In this document: positions 16,405-25,824 of the stretch, piece by piece
How positions within the stretch are numbered: the stretch's first letter is position 1
How the letters are laid out: every line of letters starts with the position of its first letter
Origin: Streptomyces atratus
Lineage (GTDB): Bacteria > Actinomycetota > Actinomycetes > Streptomycetales > Streptomycetaceae
Assembly: GCF_014648655.1 (NCBI RefSeq)
Contig: NZ_BMRN01000005.1
Location: forward strand, 186,001-250,000
Direction: 5' to 3'
DNA: 64,000 nt
The notes under the pieces: generated by a model
The model's database searches: none
What the model was told of the DNA's origin: nothing
What the model saw: only the letters and a program-made list of their open reading frames with translations
Position numbers and translations under genes: made by a program

Positions 16405-16674
16405 CTAAAGGCTGGTGTGGAGGCGCAGCGTCCGCACCCCGCCACCGGTGAGGAGCTCAACAATCCGTTCTCCGGCGGGCTTACGGACGGCCGCGCCGCA
16501 CTCCGGACAGGTGAAGGAGTAGAACGTCGTCCTGCGGCTGGCGCCCACGGCGAGGCGAATGGCGCCCGCCGCCAGCTCGAACCGCTCGTGGCAGTCCGGG
16601 CAGGCGGCCTTGAACCGTACGGACTCGGGCACCACCACGGTCGGAACACCTGACACCACAGACATATTGCTCAT
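16405..16674 (-). CDS. Small zinc-ribbon protein
   Basis: An 89-residue protein with two CxxC pairs (CPDC and CPEC) spaced about 30 residues apart, forming a probable zinc ribbon. The start is ATG 16674, with GAGGGAGAT directly upstream; a longer frame overlaps pafC. The first cysteine pair is followed by a FELAAGAIRL segment and the second by a basic AAVRKPAGERIVELL helix. It sits just downstream of pafC (19-bp gap) and is probably co-transcribed with pafBC. No named family is recognised. Confidence 0.7.
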   Translation of the reverse strand: MSNMSVVSGVPTVVVPESVRFKAACPDCHERFELAAGAIRLAVGASRRTTFYSFTCPECGAAVRKPAGERIVELLTGGGVRTLRLHTSL

Positions 16675-16693
16675 ATCTCCCTCAGGTTTCCGC

Positions 16694-17650
16694 TCAGGCC
16701 GGTTCGTCATACGCGGCGAGCGCCGCACGGGCCGCCTGCCGTGCGCTCCGCGCCAGTTCCGGCGGGGAGACGATGCGGCCTTCGCCGCCCAGTCTCAGCG
16801 CAAGCCTGCGCAGCGAGGCCGGGTCGGGGGTGCGCAGGATGATCCGCAGCCCGCCGTCGGACAGCTCCTGTGCGCTGTCGTGCGGGTAGTACTCGGCGAC
16901 CCACCGGCCGCCGGGGCCCACCTCGACCACGACCTCCGGGTCCTCGGCCGCCGGCTGGACGAGCCCCTCGGACAGATCCCGCAGTTCGAGCTCGGGCGGC
17001 GCGGCCGGTTCGTCGAGCAGCCGGATCTCGGCGACCCGGTCGAGCCGGAACGTACGCCGGTCCTCGGACGACCTGCACCAGGCCTCCATGTACGTGTGAC
17101 CCACGGCGAACAGCCGGATCGGGTCCACCTCGCGCTCGGTGAGTTCGTCGCGCGCGGGCGAGTAGTAGCGCAGCCAGAGCCGGCGCCGCTCGGAGATCGC
17201 CCGGTCGACATCGGCGAAGACGCCGCCCTCGGACTCGAAGGTGACCGAGAGCCGCGAGCTCGCCGCCCCCACCTCACCGGCCGCGGTCTCCAGCTTCGCG
17301 GTGGCCCGCAGCAGCGCCTGCCGGTCGCTCTCGCGCAGCCCCGGCAGCGTGGCCACGGCGCGGGCGGCGACCAGCAGGGCCGTCGCCTCGTCGGCCGCGA
17401 GCCGCAGCGGTTCCGCGACATCGTCCGGGTTGTGCCACCAGATCCGGTCGCCGTCGGTGTCGATGTCCAGCAGATCCCCGCCGCGGAAGCTCGTACCGCA
17501 CATGGGCAGCACGTCGAGGTCGGAGATCAGCTCGTCCTCGCTGATCCCGAAGGCGCGGGCGACGTCCTGGACGTGGGCACCGGGGCGCTCGCGCAGATAC
17601 GTCACCAGGGAGAGCATCCGGCGGGTCTGGTCGATCGCGTTCGTGGCCAT
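16694..17650 (-). CDS. pafC: WYL-domain transcription factor PafC
   Basis: A 318-residue partner of PafB. It has a winged helix at about 5-60 (QTRRMLSLVTYL ... VARAFGISEDEL), the WYL domain (about 145-215, with LRYYSPARDELTEREVDPIRLF and YMEAWCRSSEDRRTFRLDRV) and the C-terminal WCX extension. In mycobacteria PafB and PafC together activate most LexA-independent DNA-damage genes. Start is ATG 17650 with GAGGGGGA upstream; pafB ends 15 bp before. Two promoters of the PafBC pattern lie in this window. Confidence 0.9.
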   Translation of the reverse strand: MATNAIDQTRRMLSLVTYLRERPGAHVQDVARAFGISEDELISDLDVLPMCGTSFRGGDLLDIDTDGDRIWWHNPDDVAEPLRLAADEATALLVAARAVATLPGLRESDRQALLRATAKLETAAGEVGAASSRLSVTFESEGGVFADVDRAISERRRLWLRYYSPARDELTEREVDPIRLFAVGHTYMEAWCRSSEDRRTFRLDRVAEIRLLDEPAAPPELELRDLSEGLVQPAAEDPEVVVEVGPGGRWVAEYYPHDSAQELSDGGLRIILRTPDPASLRRLALRLGGEGRIVSPPELARSARQAARAALAAYDEPA

Positions 17651-17664
17651 GTATACGGTCCCCC

Positions 17665-18618
17665 TCAGTCCTTGGCCACGGCGCGCAGCCGGTCCACCAC
17701 ATCGGCCCGCAGATCGGCGGGTTCCTGTACGACGACGTCCGGACCGAACTCGACGAGCCAGGCGTCCAGGCCGTGTCCGTACGGAATCTCCAACTCGTCC
17801 CACCCGTCCCCGAGTTCCCGGACCGATATGGCGCGCGAGCGCAGCGGGTATCCGGCACCGGCCCGCAGCCTGATCCGCGCGGTCCGGGTCGCCGTCTCCC
17901 CCGCCCAGCTCTCGACGGTCTCGCGGACGGTCACGACGTCGGGCACCTCGACGGTGAAGGCCCCGGCCCGGGAGCGGACCCGGCCGGTGATCCGGGAGAG
18001 CCGGAACACCCGCTCGGCGCCGCGGTCCCGGTCCCAGCCGGCCAGATACCAGTGGCCGCGCCAGCACTCCAGCGTCCACGGCTCGACCTGGCGCTGCTCG
18101 GGCCGGGCGGCGTTGGCCTTGCGGTAGTCGAAGGTCACCGGGCGGCGGTCCCGGCAGGCCAGCATCAACGGCTCGAACGCGGCCTCATGAACGGGGATGC
18201 GGGGTTCGAGGGCACTGTGCACCTCGTACGCGTCCTCGGCCTCCGGCATGCCTGCGGCCCGCAGCTTCTGCAGCGCTCCGCTGGCGGCACCGGCCAGCCG
18301 CGCCTGCTGCCACACCTTGGCGGCCAGTCCGAGTGCGGCGGCCTCCTCGGCGTCCAGCGTGATCGGGGGCAGCCGGTTGCTGTCGCGGCGGGCGAGATAT
18401 CCCGTGTCGCCGTCCAGGTTCTCCACGGTCTCGATGATCAGACCGAGCTCGCGCAGATCGTCCTTGTCGCGCTCGAACATCCGGTTGAAGGCGTCGTCGG
18501 AACCCGCTTCCAGGTAGGCCTCGATGGAGCCGCGCAGCTCGCGCTTGCTCAGCGGGCGCCGGGTCCCCAGCAGACACAGAGCCAGGTTCATCAGCCGCTC
18601 GGCCTTGGCGATCGCCAT
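17665..18618 (-). CDS. pafB: WYL-domain transcription factor PafB
   Basis: A 317-residue WYL regulator. The N-terminal winged helix carries ERLMNLALCLLGTRRPLSKRELR, followed by a RMFERDKDDLRELG helix. The WYL domain (about 140-215) contains RPVTFDYRK and VEPWTLECWRGHWYLAGWDRDR, and a WCX domain closes the protein. Together with PafC it forms the DNA-damage activator. The gene is first in the pafB-pafC order on the minus strand. The activating signal cannot be seen; single-stranded DNA binding by the WYL domain is known for the family. Confidence 0.9.
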   Translation of the reverse strand: MAIAKAERLMNLALCLLGTRRPLSKRELRGSIEAYLEAGSDDAFNRMFERDKDDLRELGLIIETVENLDGDTGYLARRDSNRLPPITLDAEEAAALGLAAKVWQQARLAGAASGALQKLRAAGMPEAEDAYEVHSALEPRIPVHEAAFEPLMLACRDRRPVTFDYRKANAARPEQRQVEPWTLECWRGHWYLAGWDRDRGAERVFRLSRITGRVRSRAGAFTVEVPDVVTVRETVESWAGETATRTARIRLRAGAGYPLRSRAISVRELGDGWDELEIPYGHGLDAWLVEFGPDVVVQEPADLRADVVDRLRAVAKD

Positions 18619-18682
18619 CGACGCCCTTTCTGTTTTGCCCTACGACCGTCGACCGTACCGCTCCGCGCTGTCCGGACAAAAG

Positions 18683-18715
18683 CGAGGGCCCGTGCCTGCC
18701 AGGCACGGGCCCTCG
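18683..18715 (-). terminator. Hairpin terminator after the FKBP gene
   Basis: A 16-bp perfect inverted repeat, CGAGGGCCCGTGCCTG with its complement and one central base. It lies 16 bp after the FKBP stop on the minus strand and ahead of pafB, so it likely isolates the pafBC unit. No T-run follows, as is usual in Streptomyces. Confidence 0.7.
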
Positions 18716-18731
18716 TATCTCACGCCTCGGA

Positions 18732-19106
18732 TCAGGCAGCGACCAGGTCGCAGACGAAGATCAGGGTCTCGCCGGGGGCGATACGGCCGCCACCGGCGCC
18801 GCGGTCGCCGTACGCGAGGTGCGCGGGAATGGTCAGCTGGCGACGGCCGCCGACCTTCATGCCCTGCACGCCCTTGTCCCAGCCGGAGATGACCTGACCG
18901 GCACCGAGCTGGAACTGCAGCGGGGTGCCGCGGTTCCAGGAGGCGTCGAACTCCTCGCCGGTGGAGAAGGCCACGCCCACGTAGTGGACGGAGACGGTGG
19001 CGCCCGCCTTGGCAACCGCGCCGTCGCCTTCCCAGATGTCCTTGATCTCCAGATCGGCCGGCGGCTCGCCACCCGGGAAGTCGATCTCGGGCTTCTCGAT
19101 GCTCAC
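18732..19106 (-). CDS. Cytosolic FKBP-type peptidyl-prolyl isomerase
   Basis: A 124-residue single-domain FKBP that catalyses cis-trans isomerisation of proline bonds. It has VSVHYVGVAFSTGEEFDASW, the LGAGQVISGWDKGVQGMKVGGRR core, and the GRIAPGETLIFVCDL strand. No signal peptide. Start is GTG at 19106 with AGGAG upstream; the longer frame is nonsense. It is placed beside a secreted two-domain FKBP, the tandem pair typical of this locus in Streptomyces. Confidence 0.92.
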   Translation of the reverse strand: MSIEKPEIDFPGGEPPADLEIKDIWEGDGAVAKAGATVSVHYVGVAFSTGEEFDASWNRGTPLQFQLGAGQVISGWDKGVQGMKVGGRRQLTIPAHLAYGDRGAGGGRIAPGETLIFVCDLVAA

Positions 19107-19149
19107 TGACTTGCTCCTCTTAATGATGAACTGGGCAACCGGGACAGTC

Positions 19150-20103
19150 TTACATCTTTGCCAGGATGTCCACGGCGAACACCAGCGTGGACTTCGCGGG
19201 GATGGTCTGCTGCGCCTTGTCACCGAACCCCTGGTCCGGCGGGATGACAAGGAGCACACGGCTGCCGATCTTCTTGCCGACCAGACCGTTCTTGAGCCCC
19301 TTCAGAGTGACCTGGGCCAGTGGGAAGGTCTGCGTCTTGCCCGCCGTGTAGGTGCTGTCGAACGTCTTGCCGTCCTTCCACAGCAGACCGACGTAGTTCA
19401 CGATGACGCTGTCGGTGTCCTTCACGACGTCGCCCTTGGACTCCAGGATGTAATTGGAGACGAGCTTCGTCGGCGGGTCGGTCTTGGTGGGGATGGTGAC
19501 CTTGGGGGCCTTGCCGTCGGTGTTGGTGCCGACCTTGGGCAGGTCGATATTGTCCTGGGCGACCGCGGTGCCCTTGGCGGACTTCGGGATCTGCGTCGAC
19601 TTCAGAATGTCGACGACGAAGACGAGCGTGGCGTTCGGCTTGATGTCGCCCTGGCCCTGTGCTCCGTAACCGAGATCCGGCGGAATGACCAGCTGGACCC
19701 GGCTACCGACCTTCTGGCCGACGAGGCCCTTGTCCCAGCCCTGGATGACCATGCCGGCGCCGAGGGTCAGATCGAACGGCTGCTTGCGGTCGAAGCTGTT
19801 GTCGAACGGCTTGTCGTAGTCCCAGGCCTGCCCGAGGTAGTTGACCTGGATCGCGTCGCCGTTCTTGAGCGTGGCGCCGTCACCCTGGCTGAGGACCCTG
19901 GTCTTCAGCTCCTTGGGCGGGTTCCCCGTGCCCTTGGACAGGGTGGGCTTCTCGCCGAACTTCGCGCCCGCGGTGATCGCGGGGAACCCGTCCTTGGACG
20001 GGGCGGAAGCGGAAGCTGATTCGGAAGCGGAGCCCTTCTCGTTGCCACAAGCCGCTGTCAGCAGCAACAGGGGGACGACGAGAAGGCCGGCAAGTCGGCG
20101 CAC
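19150..20103 (-). CDS. Two-domain FKBP isomerase lipoprotein
   Basis: A 317-residue exported isomerase. The signal ends in a lipobox LTAAC, and a serine-rich linker follows. Two FKBP domains are present: the first (about 75-165) has IQVNYLGQAW and the GAGMVIQGWDKGLVGQKVGSR core; the second (about 215-317) has the equivalent VIVNYVGLLW and a degenerate core with VTLKGLKNGLVGKKIGSR. The second lacks the GWD tryptophan of the active pocket, so it may bind but isomerise poorly. The protein should act at the outer face of the membrane on exported proteins. Confidence 0.9.
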   Translation of the reverse strand: MRRLAGLLVVPLLLLTAACGNEKGSASESASASAPSKDGFPAITAGAKFGEKPTLSKGTGNPPKELKTRVLSQGDGATLKNGDAIQVNYLGQAWDYDKPFDNSFDRKQPFDLTLGAGMVIQGWDKGLVGQKVGSRVQLVIPPDLGYGAQGQGDIKPNATLVFVVDILKSTQIPKSAKGTAVAQDNIDLPKVGTNTDGKAPKVTIPTKTDPPTKLVSNYILESKGDVVKDTDSVIVNYVGLLWKDGKTFDSTYTAGKTQTFPLAQVTLKGLKNGLVGKKIGSRVLLVIPPDQGFGDKAQQTIPAKSTLVFAVDILAKM

Positions 20104-20164
20104 TTGTTCCTCAGATCTCAGACGGCACAGTTGGTTTGGTCCTCGACACTCTAGGGCGTACGCA

Positions 20165-20193
20165 GGGCCCCGTACGAGGAACGTACGGGGCCC
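20165..20193 (-). terminator. Hairpin terminator after pafA
   Basis: A perfect 12-bp stem (GGGCCCCGTACG and its complement) with a 5-base loop, 38 bp beyond the pafA stop and before the FKBP lipoprotein start. No T-run. Confidence 0.7.
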
Positions 20194-20230
20194 GCGCCGC
20201 GTCGGGAGCCGAGGTTGTCCTGTTGCCGGC

Positions 20231-21592
20231 TCACATACCCGCGATCAGCTTCTCCACTCGGTCGTCCACCGAACGGAACGGGTCCTTGCACAACACCGTG
20301 CGCTGCGCCTGGTCGTTGAGCTTGAGATGGACCCAGTCGACGGTGAAGTCCCGCCGCTGCTCCTGGGCCCTGCGGATGAAGTCACCTCGCAGCCGCGCCC
20401 TGGTCGTCTGCGGGGGCACGGACTTGCCCTCGAAGATCTTCAGGTCGTTGCAGACACGGGCGGCCTGTCCCTTGCGCTCCAGCAGGTAGTACAGGCCGCG
20501 GCGGCGGTGGATGTCGTGGTACGCGAGGTCTATCTGGGCGACCCGCGGATGCGACATGGTCATGTTGTGCTTGGCCCGGTACCGCTCGATGAGCTTGTAC
20601 TTCATCACCCAGTCGATCTCGGTCTCGATCCGGTCGAGGTCCTCGGCCTCGACCGCGTCGAGCGTACGGCCCCACAGCTCCAGGACCTGAGCGACGGTTC
20701 CGGTGCGGATGCCACGGCGGTCGACGAAGTCGACCGCCTTCTCGTAGTACTCGCGCTGCACCTCGATGGCGGACGCCTCGCGGCCACTGGCCAGGCGCAC
20801 CTTGCGCTGCCCCGTGGTGTCGTGACTGACCTCGCGGATCGCCCGGATCGGGTTCTCCAGCGTCAGATCCCGCATCACTGTGCCCGCCTCGATCATGCGG
20901 AGCACCAGATCGGTCGCGCCCACCTTGAGCAGCATGGTCGTCTCGGACATGTTGGAGTCACCGACGATGACGTGGAGGCGGCGGTACCGCTCCGCGTCGG
21001 CATGCGGCTCGTCACGCGTGTTGATGATCGGGCGGGAGCGCGTCGTGGCGGAACTGACGCCCTCCCAGATGTGCTCGGCACGCTGGCTGACGCAGTAGAC
21101 GGCGCCTCGCGGTGTCTGCAGCACCTTGCCCGCGCCGCAGATCAGTTGCCTCGTGACGAGGAAGGGAATGAGAATGTCCGCGAGCCGGGAGAATTCTCCG
21201 TGCCGCGCCACGAGATAGTTCTCGTGACATCCGTAGGAGTTTCCCGCCGAGTCGGTGTTGTTCTTGAAGAGGTAGACGTCGCCCGCGATTCCCTCCTCGT
21301 GCAGGCGGCGTTCGGCGTCGACGAGCAGGCCTTCGAGAATGCGCTCGCCGGCCTTGTCGTGGGTGACCAGCTCGGTCAGGTTGTCGCATTCGGGGGTTGC
21401 ATATTCCGGATGCGATCCCACGTCGAGGTAGAGGCGGGCGCCGTTCCGCAGAAAGACATTGCTGCTGCGGCCCCATGACACAACACGGCGGAAGAGGTAG
21501 CGCGCCACTTCATCAGGAGACAGTCGGCGCTGTCCCCTGAACGTGCACGTGACGCCGTACTCGTTCTCCAGCCCGAAAATGCGGCGGTCCAT
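20231..21592 (-). CDS. pafA: Pup-protein ligase
   Basis: A 453-residue PafA, which uses ATP to join the C-terminal glutamate of Pup to substrate lysines. It starts [14 protein letters not shown] and has [19 protein letters not shown], which holds the catalytic aspartate region, then the [21 protein letters not shown] and [14 protein letters not shown] blocks common to PafA and Dop. It lacks the extra Dop loop present in the protein at 26404-27915, which identifies it as the ligase. It begins 9 bp after the MFS gene, so they are co-transcribed, while the main proteasome genes lie further right. Confidence 0.96.
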   Translation of the reverse strand: MDRRIFGLENEYGVTCTFRGQRRLSPDEVARYLFRRVVSWGRSSNVFLRNGARLYLDVGSHPEYATPECDNLTELVTHDKAGERILEGLLVDAERRLHEEGIAGDVYLFKNNTDSAGNSYGCHENYLVARHGEFSRLADILIPFLVTRQLICGAGKVLQTPRGAVYCVSQRAEHIWEGVSSATTRSRPIINTRDEPHADAERYRRLHVIVGDSNMSETTMLLKVGATDLVLRMIEAGTVMRDLTLENPIRAIREVSHDTTGQRKVRLASGREASAIEVQREYYEKAVDFVDRRGIRTGTVAQVLELWGRTLDAVEAEDLDRIETEIDWVMKYKLIERYRAKHNMTMSHPRVAQIDLAYHDIHRRRGLYYLLERKGQAARVCNDLKIFEGKSVPPQTTRARLRGDFIRRAQEQRRDFTVDWVHLKLNDQAQRTVLCKDPFRSVDDRVEKLIAGM

Positions 21593-21601
21593 GACTGAAC
21601 A

Positions 21602-22861
21602 TTACGCCTGATGGCCTGAGCTGAAACCGGGTTCGACAGCACCGTTTCGATCATTTTCCGATCCTTGTACAGCAACGGCCGTACGCCCGGGAACTGCGAG
21701 GACCTTTCCCGTGGCAAGCAGGACCAGCAGCGCCGCCACCCCGCCGGCCCCCGCGACGGCGAAGCTCCACGCCGTGCCGCCCAGTTCGACGGCCGGACCT
21801 GCCACGGCCGTTCCCGCCGCCGCGCCCACTCCGAACGTCGTCACCAGCCAGGAGAACGCCTCGGTCACCGTGCCCTGCGGAGCATGCCGGTCGACCACGA
21901 TGAACGAGCACGCGATCGCGGGCGCCAGAAAGACTCCGGCCACTGCTGCCAGAGCGGTCATGGCGACCACCCCCGGGGTCAGCATCAGCGGCAGATAGCC
22001 GAGCGCCAGCAGTGCGACGATGACGCTCAGCCGGCGCTCCGGAGCCCCGGCCCACTGCCGCGCCCCGTACACCGCACCACCGACCAGCGCGCCCAGCCCG
22101 AGCGCGGCCATCAGCCAGCCGTACACCGACTCCCGGCCGTGGTCGTCGGCGTACGCCACCCCGGCCACCGTGATCGAACCGAGCGCGAGCCCCACGAAGA
22201 AGAACGAGCCGAGCAGCGCCAGCAGTCCCGGCGAGCGCAGCGCGCCCAGCCAGTGCGCCTCACGGGGCGCGGAACGCCAGGCGCGGGAGGGCTCGGAAAG
22301 GACGACGGAGAGCGCCCCCAGGACCCCTATGGCGTTGATGACGAGCAGGGCGGCGGCGGGCGACCAGAGGGAGACGAGCAGCGTCACCAGCAGCGGGCCC
22401 ACGGTGAACATGACCTCCTGGGCGACGGCGTCCATCGCGTACGCCCGGTGCACCCGGTCCTCGCCGCCCAGGACGCTCGGCCACAGGGCCCGCAGACCGC
22501 CCTCCAGTGGCGGGGTGAACACACCGGCCACCATCACCGCCCCGTAGGCCAGCGGCAGTGACCCCAGGCCCACCAGTGCCAGCAGGGCCATGCCCAGCGC
22601 CGACACCACGGAGGCCGGGAGCTGGACCCGCGGCTGGCCGTACAGGTCCACGGCGCGGCCCAGCAGCGGCTGTCCGACCGCGGTGGACAGCCCGTACACG
22701 GCCGCGAGCGCGCCGGCGAGGGTGTAGCTGCCGCCCTCGGCCCGGGTGAACAGCACGATCGCGATATGGGCGGTGCCGCTCGGGAGCCGCCCCACCAGGG
22801 TCCCTACCAGCAGCCGGGCGGCGTGCCGCGCCCGGAGGATGTCCAGAAATCCCGCGGCCAT
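21602..22861 (-). CDS. Major facilitator superfamily transporter
   Basis: A 419-residue transporter with 12 predicted helices, the two halves joined by a longer loop around residues 185-210. It contains a GQPLLGRAVDLYGQPRVQ loop between helices 2 and 3, the usual MFS signature. Start is ATG 22861 with GAGGGAGAGGGG upstream; a longer frame overlaps the divergent regulator promoter. pafA follows after 9 bp, so the ligase depends on this gene's promoter. A LacI-type gene is divergent and probably represses it. Substrate unknown. Confidence 0.85.
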   Translation of the reverse strand: MAAGFLDILRARHAARLLVGTLVGRLPSGTAHIAIVLFTRAEGGSYTLAGALAAVYGLSTAVGQPLLGRAVDLYGQPRVQLPASVVSALGMALLALVGLGSLPLAYGAVMVAGVFTPPLEGGLRALWPSVLGGEDRVHRAYAMDAVAQEVMFTVGPLLVTLLVSLWSPAAALLVINAIGVLGALSVVLSEPSRAWRSAPREAHWLGALRSPGLLALLGSFFFVGLALGSITVAGVAYADDHGRESVYGWLMAALGLGALVGGAVYGARQWAGAPERRLSVIVALLALGYLPLMLTPGVVAMTALAAVAGVFLAPAIACSFIVVDRHAPQGTVTEAFSWLVTTFGVGAAAGTAVAGPAVELGGTAWSFAVAGAGGVAALLVLLATGKVLAVPGRTAVAVQGSENDRNGAVEPGFSSGHQA

Positions 22862-22905
22862 GTCCCGCCCCTCTCCCTCGGACGCTCTCCGGCACCCTGA
22901 GGTTT

Positions 22906-22932
22906 TACGTATAACGTCGAGGCTCATACGTA
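22906..22932. promoter_or_regulatory. Candidate LacI-type operator pair
   Basis: Two identical TACGTA palindromes (22906-22911 and 22927-22932), 21 bp apart centre to centre, lie between the divergent MFS-pafA and LacI genes. The spacing equals two helical turns. The left one overlaps a TTATAC box suited to the minus promoter. Position and symmetry only. Confidence 0.4.
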
Positions 22933-22993
22933 CCATGTGCCCAGTCCGCAGGTCCACCTCACGGCGCCTGCCCCGACCGGCCCGGAGGCCCGA

Positions 22994-24040
22994 GTGACCA
23001 GCGCACCACAGTCACAGCCCGCCCCGACCCGGCCCACCAGCCGCGATGTCGCACGGGCCGCAGGCGTCTCGCAGGCCACCGTCTCCCTCGTGCTCGGCGA
23101 CAAATGGCGAGGCAGGGTCTCCGAGGCCACCGCCGAGCGTGTACGGCACGCCGCGCACGAACTCGGCTACCAGCCCAATCTCGCCGCCCGCAGCCTCCGT
23201 CTCGGCCGCACCAGAACCGCACTGCTGGTCGTCCCCGCGCTCACCAACGAATTCTTCGCACGCGTCTACACCGGCGCCGCCGCGGTCGCCGCCGAACACG
23301 GCTTCGGGGTCGTCCTCTACCCGTCCCCCGAAGGCACGGGACCGGCCAGGGATCCCTTCGCCTCGGCGCGCGCCTCCCTCGACGGGGTGATCGCCTCCTC
23401 CATGGCCGCCGGCGCACTCGACGTGCTGCGCGGCGCCGGCCTGCCGCTTGTCATGCTCGACAGCGACCCGGCGGACACCGGCGTCGCGGCACGGGTCAAC
23501 CTCGACATCGCCGACGGCATGCGGCAGGTCGCGGAGCATCTGCTCGCGCTGGGCCACCGCCGCTTCGTCCACCTTGCGTCGGCGGTCGACACCTGGACCT
23601 TCGCGGTCCGTGCCCGGGCGCTCCACGACACCCTGGGGGCGGTGCCCGGCACCTCCGTACGGACCGTCCCGGCGCCGCTCGACGTACAGGCAGGCCGCGA
23701 AGGAGCGGAGCACGCACTCGGTTGCTCCGGCCCCCGGCCCACCGCCATCGTCTGCGACGACGACATCCTCGCCGCGGGCGCCTGCAAGGCTGCCCGCAGG
23801 CTGGGGCTCCGCGTCCCCGACGACCTCTCCGTCACCGGCTTCGACGATCTGGCCCTGGCCACAGCCGTCGAACCGGAGCTCACCACCGTGCAGCTGCCGG
23901 CCGAGCAGGTCGGTGAACGCGGCATGGCCGCCCTGCTGGCGGTCCTGGACGGCCGCCCGGCCGAGCCCGGCAGCCTGCCCGTGCACCTGGTCGCACGGGG
24001 CTCCTCGGCACCCCCGTCCGCGGACGGTCTGCGCTCATGA
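22994..24040 (+). CDS. LacI-family transcriptional regulator
   Basis: A 348-residue regulator. The N-terminal helix-turn-helix (about 14-40) reads SRDVARAAGVSQATVSLVLGD, followed by the hinge and a periplasmic-binding-like effector domain (RTALLVVPALTNEFFARVY ... VTGFDDLALATAVEPELTTVQLP). Start is GTG 22994, preceded by GGAGG, rather than the upstream GTG at 22937. It is divergent from the MFS-pafA operon, the likely target, which would place Pup-ligase supply under a small-molecule signal. Effector unknown. Confidence 0.9.
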   Translation: MTSAPQSQPAPTRPTSRDVARAAGVSQATVSLVLGDKWRGRVSEATAERVRHAAHELGYQPNLAARSLRLGRTRTALLVVPALTNEFFARVYTGAAAVAAEHGFGVVLYPSPEGTGPARDPFASARASLDGVIASSMAAGALDVLRGAGLPLVMLDSDPADTGVAARVNLDIADGMRQVAEHLLALGHRRFVHLASAVDTWTFAVRARALHDTLGAVPGTSVRTVPAPLDVQAGREGAEHALGCSGPRPTAIVCDDDILAAGACKAARRLGLRVPDDLSVTGFDDLALATAVEPELTTVQLPAEQVGERGMAALLAVLDGRPAEPGSLPVHLVARGSSAPPSADGLRS

Positions 24041-24042
24041 CA

Positions 24043-24078
24043 GTGCCCCGGCCCGCCGGGAAGGGCGGACCGGGGCAC
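24043..24078. terminator. Bidirectional hairpin between lacI-type gene and prcA
   Basis: GTGCCCCGG..CCGCC and its complement form a 15-bp stem with one mismatch and a 6-base loop. It sits between the convergent ends of the LacI-type gene and prcA. Confidence 0.65.
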
Positions 24079-24092
24079 CGGCACGGCGTGGA

Positions 24093-24920
24093 CTACTCCT
24101 CGGAGGACTCCACGTCCCCACCGGAATCGGTGGACTTGGTGACATCCGTCGTGCTCGTGGGGGAGTCGGCCCCCTCGTCGTCCTCGATGTCGGAGGGGGC
24201 ATCCGTCGGTGCGGAACCGCCGTCCGCCTCCAGCAACCGCGCCAGCTGCCGGCCGACGATCCGCTTGAACTTCCGCTGCTGCGGCCTCGTACGGTCCAGG
24301 ACCGCGACTTCCAGCCGCTCAGCGGGGATCTCCCGCTCGCTGCCGTTGGGATCGCGCGACAGCGCCTGCACCGCCAGCTTGAGCGCCTCGGCGAGCGTCA
24401 TGCCGTCGCGGTGCCGCTGGTCCAGGAAGGTGCTGATCTGCTCGGCATTCCCGCCGACCGCGACCGATCCGTGCTCGTCGACGATCGAGCCGTCGTGCGG
24501 CAGCCGGTAGATCTGGTCGCCCTCCGGCTCGACGCCGACCTCGGCGACCACCAGCTCCACCTCGTACGGCTTCTCGGCCGCACTGGAGAAGATGGTGCCC
24601 AGCGTCTGCGCATAGACGTTGGCCAGCCCACGGGCTGTCACATCGTCACGGTCGTAGGTGTATCCACGCAGATCCGCGTAGCGCACACCGCCGATGCGCA
24701 GATTCTCGTACTCGTTGTACTTGCCGGCGGCAGCGAAACCGATCCGGTCATAGATCTCGCTGAACTTGTGCAGCGCACGGGACGGGTTCTCGCCGACGAA
24801 CACAATGCCGTCGGCGTACTGCAGCACAACAAGGCTGCGACCACGGGCGATGCCCTTCCGGGCGTATTCCGCCCGGTCGGCCATGGCCTGCTGAGGTGAG
24901 ACATAGAACGGCGTCGACAC
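24093..24920 (-). CDS. prcA: 20S proteasome alpha subunit
   Basis: A 275-residue alpha-type subunit. It begins [23 protein letters not shown], the gating N-terminus that contacts the ATPase, and has the alpha-ring fold with [19 protein letters not shown]. It has no catalytic threonine. The C-terminal tail is long and rich in serine, aspartate and glutamate (about 230-275), as in other Streptomyces. Start is GTG 24920. It follows prcB after 58 bp. The alpha rings guard the chamber that degrades pupylated proteins. Confidence 0.97.
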   Translation of the reverse strand: MSTPFYVSPQQAMADRAEYARKGIARGRSLVVLQYADGIVFVGENPSRALHKFSEIYDRIGFAAAGKYNEYENLRIGGVRYADLRGYTYDRDDVTARGLANVYAQTLGTIFSSAAEKPYEVELVVAEVGVEPEGDQIYRLPHDGSIVDEHGSVAVGGNAEQISTFLDQRHRDGMTLAEALKLAVQALSRDPNGSEREIPAERLEVAVLDRTRPQQRKFKRIVGRQLARLLEADGGSAPTDAPSDIEDDEGADSPTSTTDVTKSTDSGGDVESSEE

Positions 24921-24978
24921 CGGTTATCCGTCCCTTTCTGTCAGTGACAAGAGCATCGAAGAAGCAGCGGAACGGGGA

Positions 24979-25824
24979 TCAGAGCAGCGCGGCGCGCGGG
25001 CCGTCGGGCTGTTCCAACCGGCGTTCCAGAATCGAGCGGGCGATCTCGGAGGATTCCGCCTCGACCAGCTTCCGGAAGCCTTCGTCGGTGATGACGGTGA
25101 CGATCGGGTAGATCCGCCGCGCCACATCGGGACCGCCGGTCGCCGAGTCGTCGTCCGCGGCGTCGTACAGCGCCTGCACGACCAGGGTGAGGGCCTGCTG
25201 CTCCGTCAGATCCTCGCGGTAGAGCTTCTTCATCGAGCCACGGGCGAAGATCGACCCGGAGCCGGTCGCAGCGTATCCGTGCTCCTCGGAGCGGCCGCCG
25301 GTGACGTCGTACGAGAAGATCCGGCCCTTCCCGCGGTCGACGTCGAAGCCGGCGAAGAGCGGCACGACGGCGAGGCCCTGCATGGCCATCGCCAGATTGC
25401 TGCGGATCATCGTGGAGAGCCGGTTCGCCTTGCCCTCCAGGGAGAGCTGGGCGCCCTCGACCTTCTCGAAGTGCTCCAGCTCCAACTGGAAAAGCTTGAC
25501 CATCTCCACCGCCAGTCCGGCCGTGCCGGCGATGCCCACCGCCGAATACTCGTCGGCCGGGAAGACCTTCTCGATGTCGCGCTGCGCGATCATGTTGCCC
25601 ATGGTCGCCCGCCGGTCGCCGGCCAGGACCACACCGCCGGGGAACGTCGCCGCGACGATGGTCGTCCCGTGCGGCGCCTCGATGGCCCCATGGAGGGGCG
25701 GCAGGTTCCGGTTGCCCGGGAGCATCTCGGGAGAATGGTCGGACAGGAAATCCATGAACGAAGAGGATCCCGGCGTCAGGAAGGCAGCTGGTAGACGCCC
25801 GGTGCTACGAGTGTTGGCTTCCAC
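24979..25824 (-). CDS. prcB: 20S proteasome beta subunit
   Basis: A 281-residue catalytic subunit with a propeptide of about 50 residues. Cleavage in APHG-TTIVA would expose the nucleophilic threonine; the conserved [23 protein letters not shown] and the Lys/Asp active-site residues are present. Start is GTG 25824 with GGAGGGAAACGC upstream, the same start as the S. coelicolor protein. The first 49 bases overlap the end of a decayed endonuclease VII frame. It is co-transcribed with prcA. Confidence 0.97.
   Translation of the reverse strand: MEANTRSTGRLPAAFLTPGSSSFMDFLSDHSPEMLPGNRNLPPLHGAIEAPHGTTIVAATFPGGVVLAGDRRATMGNMIAQRDIEKVFPADEYSAVGIAGTAGLAVEMVKLFQLELEHFEKVEGAQLSLEGKANRLSTMIRSNLAMAMQGLAVVPLFAGFDVDRGKGRIFSYDVTGGRSEEHGYAATGSGSIFARGSMKKLYREDLTEQQALTLVVQALYDAADDDSATGGPDVARRIYPIVTVITDEGFRKLVEAESSEIARSILERRLEQPDGPRAALL

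Noticed and set aside
24941-24965. CTGTCAGTG between prcB and prcA as a third PafBC promoter
   Set aside because: Eight bases later the sequence is ATCGAA, not TANNNT, and it points opposite to the prcBA genes.
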